Source: Rhabditophanes sp. KR3021
Taxonomy: Eukaryota; Nematoda; Chromadorea; Rhabditida; Alloionematidae
DNA length: 64,000 nucleotides
Direction of reading: 5' to 3'
Assembly (NCBI GenBank): GCA_963281155.1
Contig: CAUJLY010000002.1
Location: 4,898,001 to 4,962,000 of the forward strand
A program made the position numbers and the translations under genes. Positions 56,801-64,000 of this stretch are shown piece by piece; the first letter of the stretch is position 1; every line of letters starts with the position of its first letter. Below the pieces are notes generated by a model. It did not search any database. It was not told where the DNA came from and was given only the letters and a program-made list of their open reading frames with translations.

Positions 56801-59216
56801 TGTCACTTTCAATTGAGTCTCCACCATCAGTATGAGTAGATTGAAACATTTCACCCTCTTCATTTGTTCTAATGATTTTGACATTGTTCATGGCCATCGA
56901 CGAATTATTTAGTGAGATGGAATCTTCGTTCTTACCGTAATCACGGCCTGAGAATGTATATCCATAACTTCTATCGTTTTCGTATGGTTCAAATGAGCTA
57001 GATACGGCTGAATGTATGATTATTATTAGCTTATTTAAATGAATAATCAATGTTTGTAAAAGGAAACTCTATGTCAATAAAACAATTGCTTTAGGAAAAT
57101 GAATGATATTTTGAACGTATTAATCAAAGTTGATTATAGTAAGATGTCGTGCTGTCAAATATGCTGCTTATTATCAATATTTATCCTGTTACTTTCAATT
57201 TATTCAACGTATGCCGTGTTTTCAGTTTAATATCAACACTTTATGACTATACTGGATGGCATGATGGAGACTTATTGGAGAAACTTGAAGCATATTACGA
57301 CATTATTGGGTTTGGAGAGTATGATGAAATCATAAAATTAGCACCTTGCAATTACATGTACTTGATAGTGTCAAGACAATCGAAGAAGCAAAGACGATTG
57401 CAAGAGCTCTATCAACAGTAAAAATGTTTTCCGCTGCTTTTTATCATGGCAAGAGTAATCCTGCAACTAATTCATAGGTCATAAGCATCGTCGTATACGT
57501 CACCATTGGATACCCTCTCAATTAAAACTTGATGGTCTAAAAACAAAGTCATTGATGACTCTAAAACTAATTTTTTTGTGGGAACCCTATTTGAAGTGAA
57601 TTGAAATCAACTGGACCAACTGAGACTTTGTTGATTAGTAAATTCAAATATAATTTAAGATATTTAAGATAATTATTATTTGATTTAGGTAATTAAACAT
57701 GTGCAAATGATAGTGAAGGAAAATGTTTTGAAAACTTGTCTATTTTGAAGGAAGACGAAAAAGAAGAATCGACTGAATTAGTAATGACTGAATTTAATTG
57801 ACCTCTCCAAATGGTCATCTTATGTATTTGAAAGAAGATCTTTTTCAAGTGCACGGGTGTTGTTTTTCGAGGTAAAGAATGTGCAAAGGAGTTTACTTTA
57901 ACTGAAACAAGACCAGAAAGTCTCAAAAACATTAAATGGATAGAATTGGAAAACAGCTCTACAAGAAAGAAAAAAGCGTTGACGATCAATGGTTGTTAGA
58001 CCGATACGCTGATTTGATGGATTATAGGAAAATCAGATAATACTAGGCAAACCCATTTAAGATCAACACTTACTGTCCCGGCCAATTCTAAGCTTAAGAC
58101 TGAATGGATAGATAAAAAATCGTCGAACCAAGGTGTTGTTTTGAATTCAGAACAAGAGAAGAATTTAGTTTATCTTCTAAATCTAAAGATAAGAAATATT
58201 GTTAACATTTCAACTTAATATATCCATCTCATTGTATTTATCATTATTAGTGGTAGAACAGTTAGTCTTTTTTATACATTTTTCCAATAAAAAGTAAACT
58301 CACTAAAATAGAAAAAATGGCTTCATTAGTAGGAAACAAAAACAATTTAAACATACCCGGATGGCGTTGTATCTTGTGATGTCATATCTGCTATTGTTGA
58401 CAACGCAGAATGCATGGTGTAATTGTTTAAACTTGAATCCAGCGAAAGCTTTGCTCCAGCTCTGTTAAACCTATATGTGTCCATTAAAGGAGAAAATTGG
58501 TTTGCTCTGACGGAAGGCAAGTATTGCATTACTCCTCGTGGATGTACCCCAAAATGAGTTGTAATGGGACTTAAGGTACTCATTTGATCCTGAACAAACT
58601 TTTTAATTTCACTGTTTTCTTCATTAGACAAGTTAGCATCGATATTGGCTAGACTGTTGGCAAGATCAGTTGACCTCGAATTAGGAATTTTAAGGCATCT
58701 TTGTAAGGATTGGATTGACTGTGCCGCATCTTTCAATTCTTCTATCTGCGTACTAACAAATTCATCCTCAGTCATAGAAACATACTCGTCTGGAACTAAA
58801 GACTCTCTTGGAGTTTTCCAAATATCGTATGCAGAACTAGAATGATGTTTTAGAGAAGGAATAGCTAGCGAATTTAACAGTTGGCGGATCATATTCATTT
58901 TGTCGTCGTCTCCATGTTCAACATTTGGTTCACTATTAGTTTTTCTCAATCTCCCATCTCCTTTGCCAAAACTTTTGGAGGTCCTATCACCACCAGATCT
59001 TTCACCACCCGATCGTCTTCTAGCCATCTGTTGTTCAGAGTAGTTAAGAACATCTGATCGTCTACGATAATAATACTTCGAAGATCTATTTCTCGAACTT
59101 GGAGATGAAGTAGAACTCCTTTTAGAAGGCCTTCGTCTGTAATGCTTAGTAAGGTCGTTATTATCGCTGTCTGAATCGTCAGCATCATTATTTTCCTGTA
59201 AATTGCGAGGATTCAT
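53883..59216 (-). CDS. Rho guanine-nucleotide exchange factor, ARHGEF10 type
   Basis: Exons 59216-58357, 56997-54188 and 54148-53883 give 1311 residues in phase (GG|C, G|TA). The N-terminal 290 residues are disordered and Arg/Ser-rich. A DH domain follows near residues 475-665 with KLAIRELFETEKSYVELLDY and ILPIQRVPRYELLLKQIIKH. Then comes a PH-like region, and a C-terminal WD-type propeller with WIGNEDGEIFVY and QLWIGTSAGIIL. The end, IGHAGPSKFLTCV and GTDDAVNHLLFWKI, matches the end of ARHGEF10 proteins (compare STNHLLLWQV). These activate Rho GTPases in actin control. Intron 1 (58356-56998) is 1359 nt and contains plus-strand ORF relics; intron 2 is 39 nt. More 5' exons are possible. Confidence 0.88.
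57144..57421 (+). pseudogene. Antisense ORF in RhoGEF intron 1 (part 1)
   Basis: On the plus strand MSCCQICCLLSIFILLLSIY starts a hydrophobic leader at 57144. It changes frame near 57220 into LYDYTGWHDGDLLEKLEAYY and continues to a stop at 57421. The second half has ordinary protein composition. The frame change inside the leader suggests decay, although an alternative start at 57149 gives a single 90-residue ORF. The family is unknown. Confidence 0.4.
57690..58205 (+). pseudogene. Antisense ORF relic in RhoGEF intron 1 (part 2)
   Basis: Coding-like pieces follow in shifting frames: ENLSILKEDEKEESTELVM, then IFFKCTGVVFRGKECAKEFT, then SLKNIKWIELENSSTRKKK, and finally GVVLNSEQEKNLVYLLNL ending near 58205. 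An AATAAA lies at 58286, just before the host gene's small leading intron. It is antisense to the host and its 3' end points to the host donor, as in the other intron cassettes. No family is recognised. Confidence 0.4.
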
Positions 59217-59470
59217 AATGTCTAGAAAGTGGAAAAGTATTAAAAAGAGTCATATTATTAGATTGAATATTAATCAAATAGCTACAATTCATGATCTCAT
59301 AAAATATTGAAAAAGATAATGTTGTAAAATATTACTCAAATCGGTACAATTCATGATCTCATCAAAATTGAAAGAGTAATACTTTTAAATGTTAATGATG
59401 ATGTCTAGAAATTGAAAAAAGTATTAGAGTAATATTTATTTGAGTAACATTAAATATTAATCAAATCAAA
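59217..59470. repeat. Degenerate direct repeats upstream of the RhoGEF first exon
   Basis: TACAATTCATGATCTCAT occurs near 59285 and again near 59345, both followed by AAAAT(AT)TGAAA. A longer pair starts ATGTCTAGAAA near 59218 and 59400, each followed by a GAAAAAAGTATTA-like word. It suggests a local duplication in the promoter region. Confidence 0.55.
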
Positions 59471-59758
59471 ATCACCACCATCCATCGTCTAGAACAAGCT
59501 AAATAGCAGCAATCAAAACATTAAATGAGGGGATGAAGAAATGAATATATGTATATTAATTTAATAACTGCTGCATACGCACAATCACTTATTTTATATC
59601 TTTAAGCCAAAAACAAAATGGGAATTAAAGGTTCACTTTTATTCTATTATTGAAAAGGTTGTATTACTAAATCAACAGGCAAATGAACTTTACAAAATAA
59701 ATGGCTGTTGACAGGGTGAGGTGCCATTATCTATATCGATAAAGGTATAGCCTAAGAT

Positions 59759-60046
59759 ATGTTCAAATTGATGAGCGGATATGAAATCGGCAGGCATTTT
59801 AGACAACAACAGCCTGACTATATTTTTAAATACATCAAAAAAGAGCTTTTAAACCTTGTAGTAATATTATTAAGCAAAGAGATGATGCTAAAAGGTTTAA
59901 CAGTTGTCGCTTTGATTAATTGTACTTTGTGGTTGGAGTTCTTTTGTTTTTTTTCATTTTATGCTACAGCTTACTTCAATTTTATACTCACACATTTAAA
60001 TATCACTACTCTTGAAACGATTATATTTGGTAAACATGGAGTGTAG
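59759..60046 (+). CDS. Possible small membrane protein of 95 residues (uncertain)
   Basis: The ORF starts MFKLMSGYEIGRHFRQQQPD and then has two hydrophobic stretches rich in Phe and Leu. AT-rich DNA easily produces such reading frames by chance, so it is weak. It lies 60 nt before the WDR74 start on the same strand and could equally be leader sequence. Confidence 0.2.
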   Translation: MFKLMSGYEIGRHFRQQQPDYIFKYIKKELLNLVVILLSKEMMLKGLTVVALINCTLWLEFFCFFSFYATAYFNFILTHLNITTLETIIFGKHGV

Positions 60047-60108
60047 TATACTGCATTTTAAATATTTTAAATTACTTTTTGGCAAAAGCAAAGAAGAACA
60101 TTTGCACT

Positions 60109-61152
60109 ATGGAGGATTCTACACCTAAAATTCAAGATGCCGAGGACGCTGCAAAAATTACCCCCCCTGATCTATTTGTTGGAGCTTTGACTGGTGCTGT
60201 AAAAGGTAATTATCATAAAATAGTAACAATTCATCTCGTATTTCCAGCAATTAATATCAAGCAAAATACAATGAAGAATCTAGTTAGTATTGCAGATCTG
60301 GTTCCCAAGAGAGATCAAATTGTACGAATGTGCTATACGGATGAGGCACAATGTGATGTTTTGTATTGTACTGGGTCCAACAGTATTTGTTACTACAATT
60401 ACGGCAATACCTCAATTGTAAAGTTGTTCAGCATTGATGGTATTAAGGATAGATTAGTTGGACTGGCTTCTGGTGACAAAGACAAAATCTTTACAGTTTT
60501 TGAAGGAGGGCAAACTACCATCTACGATAACAAAGGAGTTAGCGATGGATTTTCTATGAATATCGGGAAATGTGTGCAAGCTGTAGATACTTCTCGTTTG
60601 CAAAAAGAGAAAACATTTGCCGCTGGAGGAAAAGAAAATGAATTGAAGATATGGGATATGGCTCGCCAACAGCCAATATTTACAGCTAAAAATGTTTCCC
60701 ATGACTTCTTGAACTTGCGTGTTCCGGTAAATATCTTATCAATGGGCTACTGCAAAGGAAGTGATAAGATATACACTACTACGAAGAAGCATCAAATCCG
60801 TTTATATGACCCAAAAGCTCAGGCCAAACCAGTGATGGATCTCTCTTGGCTCGAAAACCCCATCACTGCCTCATCTCCAGGTTATGAAGAACATTTTATA
60901 GTTGTTGGAAATGCAATTGGTGAAATGGGACTATTTGATACCAGGGTGCAACGTTTAGTCCACAAATACAAAGGTGCTGCCGGTTCGATCAGATCAATTG
61001 CTGCTAATCCTAATGCTCCACTCGTTGCTTCTGTTGGTTTGGATAGATTTATTAGAGTTCATGATATGAAGAAGCATTGTTTAAGGACAAAGTGGTATGC
61101 TAAAGTCAAATTGTCTTCTGTTTTAATGCGCGATGATTTGACAGTTTTATAA
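60109..61152 (+). CDS. wdr74: WD-repeat protein 74 (NSA1-type ribosome biogenesis factor)
   Basis: Exons 60109-60206 and 60249-61152 give 333 residues. The 42-nt intron is open in frame but has a clean GTAATT...TTTCCAG, and its removal restores VGALTGAVKAINI, like the family start. WDR74/Nsa1 is a seven-bladed propeller in nucleolar pre-60S assembly. Visible blade pieces are GGKENELKIWDMARQQPIF, KIYTTTKKHQIRLYDPKAQ, GNAIGEMGLFDTRVQRLVHK and SVGLDRFIRVHDMKKH. The block RPVNILSMGYCKG-like and the LRT-W tail agree with WDR74. The first ATG is preceded by a longer open frame from a TTG, which I did not use. Confidence 0.88.
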   Translation: MEDSTPKIQDAEDAAKITPPDLFVGALTGAVKGNYHKIVTIHLVFPAINIKQNTMKNLVSIADLVPKRDQIVRMCYTDEAQCDVLYCTGSNSICYYNYGNTSIVKLFSIDGIKDRLVGLASGDKDKIFTVFEGGQTTIYDNKGVSDGFSMNIGKCVQAVDTSRLQKEKTFAAGGKENELKIWDMARQQPIFTAKNVSHDFLNLRVPVNILSMGYCKGSDKIYTTTKKHQIRLYDPKAQAKPVMDLSWLENPITASSPGYEEHFIVVGNAIGEMGLFDTRVQRLVHKYKGAAGSIRSIAANPNAPLVASVGLDRFIRVHDMKKHCLRTKWYAKVKLSSVLMRDDLTVL

Positions 61153-61726
61153 GAATCTTTTGTTGTTTATTATTTTTGTTTTTGTTATACCTACATTATA
61201 TAATTAATTGTTGATGCCTTTTTAATAAACTTTTTGAATAAAATATCTTGTTTATCCCATTGACACAATATCACTCTTATTAGACGACATAAAATTACAT
61301 TTTCAATTTGATATCATTAACGAGCTTGTTTACATGTCTTAAAGATTTATCTAATTACGCTTTGAATCATATGTCACAGAACCTTTGTAAAGACCAACGT
61401 ATTTATACACAGAAGTCACAAACCTAACTAACTAGTATGTACCACTATATTGAACCGATACAAATATGCTGCAGAGTTCCTTCATTACTTACTTGCCTCG
61501 TCCTACCAGGATAATTTATGACATTTCCACAGAACAACTCTCCAACGATCTTCTTTACAACGGGAAAAATAAAATGCTATTTATACCTTTCTATCATCAT
61601 ACTTTTGCTAATTTAAGCGTTTATTTTGATATTAGATATTGATTGAAGTAATAATATTGTTTTGGTTATAGATATCTTGGTGGTATTTGGTATAAGAGAT
61701 CGGCAAAGCAAGAGGACCTAAAGTAA
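61153..61726. other. Intergenic between WDR74 and EDC4
   Basis: AT-rich spacer with WDR74's AATAAA near 61224. Nothing else recognised. Confidence 0.6.
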
Positions 61727-64000
61727 ATGGATAAAACCATGCAGATCGAAAAAAAGTATGTCTATCATTGTTTATATTTTTATTTATTTACTTTTTTAGA
61801 GTCCTGTCACCAAATCAAGACAAAATTTACTTTGAATTTGGAAAACATGTTGTTTTGGATGTCGTGTCTGCGCTTGAAGACAGCAAAGTGAACGCTGAAG
61901 ACTGTGCCAGGATAGCTCTTTCAACTAAAATTATTGAATCAAAATATGAAAGAAGCTACCACGAGGGTACAATGCTTACTCACAAAAATGGCAATTTGGC
62001 CATCAGATTGTTTCAACAAAATGATCGTTGTAGTATTCGTATCATGGATACTAACTCGAGCAAACGAATGACCATCAAGGCTTTTCATGCTGAACCAGTA
62101 GACATGGCTTGGATCGATGCTAAGAACATGTTGGCCACATTAGACGCTTTCGGAAATATCTATTGCTTTGAAATTTTACAAGATAATACTGTTGATTTAT
62201 ATTTGAGATTGTTGAGGGAAGAAACAAATAAGGCAACTATTCCTTTCTTTGATTCATGGAGCCGTGAAAAAGCCAATTCTGATGATGTAGAATTCAACTT
62301 AATTTGTGCTTTTGAAAACAAATTGGAGTACTTTGCTATGGATCGCATCTCAAATGCCTTTCCTACTGCCGAAGTTGATATGAAAGACTTAGATAAATGC
62401 TACAATGGATTTGCCACTATTGAAATGGAAGACGAAATTTCAGCTGTCAAATTTACTCCAAATGGTAAAGAGTTTTTGGTAGCCACAATGGACGGCAATA
62501 TATCTAAATATGATATTTCCACATCAACTATGGCTTTTGGGCAAAAATCTAAAATTCGTGTTACACCGAATAGTTTCGTCAACCAATTTCACTTCTTGGA
62601 ATTTGTTGATGATTATGGAAATAACAACTGCCTCTACTTTGCTGCCATTTCTGACAAAGGTACAAGAATTGGGTTGTACAACATCAACACCTTTGAAGAA
62701 GTCGCCAAGTTTAGGTTTTTTATGGGAGATAACCATAGTCGTTTAGTCATTGAAAAACATCCATCTAACTCTGACTTTTTGATTATCTCAGACATTGGAA
62801 GCAAGATTGTTTATGCCTTAGAATTGGTAGATGTCAACTCTTGCAACCCAAGATTCGGGCCTTTGACTGTCATCAGATTATCTCAATCCGTCCTTGCTTT
62901 TTCGATCATTGATATCGCTCCAAAGGAAAGCAATGAATTTGATACCACATTCGATGAAGATGACACTTGCAGTGAAAGCTCTTTGCCATTATTCAGTGTT
63001 CCTCAAAATCAAGAAGAGATATTGGTTAAAATGATTGCCATGACATCAAATGTTGTCACTTTGATGCATATTGAATTGGAAAAGATAAAATGTAAGAATC
63101 ACCCTTTGAAGATCACTGAAATAGATGATTCCGACTTATTCCCAAGTGATGGCATGGATAATTTGATGAAGAATTTGCTTCTCAATATAGAAGAATCTGT
63201 TCGGGATGAAAGCAAAGATGTATCTCTTGAGGAAGTGATGCCACCACAATTGGCTATGTTATTCAATTCGGCTGGTATCGAAAACAAGACACCCACACCT
63301 TCTGATGGAAACGCAGACTTCAATGGTTCTGTGAATGAATTTAACAAGTTCCAAAGTGAAGCATTTGCCGAAGATACATTGATGAGCGCGTTCAACGAAA
63401 AATTGAATGTGGATGGGATGAGTAACTTCTTTAGTGAAATGCGCGATGACTCAAATAGACAATTCTTATTTATGGAGCAAAAGATTGTCAATTTAATGGC
63501 ACAACAACAAGCAGTCATTACTAATTCAGTGATCGAAGCAGTTGAAAAGTCTTTGGATAGAAAATTTGCTGCTCTCAGCCAGGAGATGTTTCAACGATGT
63601 ACTAATTTGACTGGCCAGGAAGTTGATCGTCTTTCCGCTACAGTAATTGTGCCGAAGATGTCAGAGATGGCAAGCAGTGTTCACGAAGCCATAGTTTCAA
63701 CTATCCACGCTAAGTTGAATGACCAAGAGAGTACATTGAGAGACCATTTCGCCCAAAGCTTGAGTTCTCCTTTGGATGAAGCTAACTTAGACGGTTGTTT
63801 TGATCCCCAGCATTCATGTGAAAGAGCTTCAACTTCTAAATCTACCCATTCATACCAATTTTATGAAGACAAATCCCTAAGCAATGTAGATGAAATTAAG
63901 AATGCTTTGGCAACGAATCAAATCAGCTATGTTGTTGATATGTGTCAAACAGTAACCTCACCTAACCCAGCTGAATTCATTATTGAAAAATACAACATTT
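61727..64000 (+). CDS. edc4: Enhancer of mRNA-decapping protein 4 (EDC4/Ge-1), 3' part outside window
   Basis: Exon 1 (61727-61755, MDKTMQIEKK) joins through a 44-nt intron to exon 2 at 61800, which stays open to the window edge, so about 743 residues are visible. EDC4 is the P-body scaffold that links DCP1 and DCP2 in mRNA decapping. The N-terminal half is a WD-type propeller of the Ge-1 kind: RIMDTNSSKRMTIKAFHAEP and VDMAWIDAKNMLATLDAFGN (compare DLAFAH...LACLDEAGN in human). After residue 400 comes an acidic Ser-rich linker. From about residue 570 a helical part has FLFMEQKIVNLMAQQQAVI and VEKSLDRKFAALSQEM, the coiled-coil region. The Ge-1 C-terminal domain lies beyond the window. Confidence 0.85.

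Noticed and set aside
45..64000. CRISPR arrays, rRNA or bacterial insertion sequences.
   Set aside because: No regularly spaced repeats, rRNA signatures or bacterial operon features; spliced animal genes cover the window.

Overview
The window is AT-rich animal nuclear DNA. Genes have short introns (mostly 36-60 nt, GT-AG) and lie close together on both strands. Several things point to a nematode: a seven-transmembrane receptor of the nematode chemoreceptor type, a Cys/Gln-rich secreted protein like the ABU/PQN pharyngeal cuticle family, and a decayed ShKT-like fragment. The exact species is not clear from the sequence. Exon boundaries were placed by hand from splice sites and reading frame, and most gene models were checked by summing exon lengths.

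Layout: 1-9400 holds MCM5 (minus, with a tRNA-Gly in an intron), an ShKT-like relic, a chemoreceptor, a small coiled-coil gene, CDC45 and an OVO zinc-finger gene. 9400-16450 is a gene-free stretch upstream of OVO. 16455-25900 holds two neighbouring ankyrin-module genes, the second ending in a Dpy-30-like motif. 26000-35000 holds a small ORF, an ABCG half transporter, ELOF1, a MOSC/MARC protein, proteasome subunit PSMD12/RPN5 and a coiled-coil gene. 36550-41350 is the ABU/PQN-like gene. 42500-53180 holds a MAP2K-like kinase, a YTHDC2-like R3H/DEAH helicase, MRPL16 and EXO1. 53880-64000 holds an ARHGEF10-type RhoGEF, WDR74 and the 5' part of EDC4. Most are ordinary housekeeping genes: replication (MCM5, CDC45), repair (EXO1), transcription (ELOF1), ribosome assembly (WDR74), mitochondria (MRPL16, MARC), protein turnover (PSMD12) and mRNA decay (EDC4).

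The unusual content is in the long introns. Several genes whose other introns are about 45 nt carry one or more introns of 430-1480 nt, and these hold ORFs or ORF relics running antisense to the host gene. Three, possibly four, are related HNH endonucleases of the NUMOD4/HNH/NUMOD1 type: one with an intact ORF inside the YTHDC2-like gene and decayed ones inside the ankyrin genes. Two other long introns, in an ankyrin gene and the ABU/PQN-like gene, are copies of one repeat over most of their length. In five cases the extra DNA sits directly after what looks like a complete small intron. In four of these it starts with GT and ends with AG, as if an intron-like cassette had been inserted exactly at the old 3' splice site. 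I read this as a family of intron-borne, antisense, endonuclease-linked mobile elements resembling introners. That is an inference to test.
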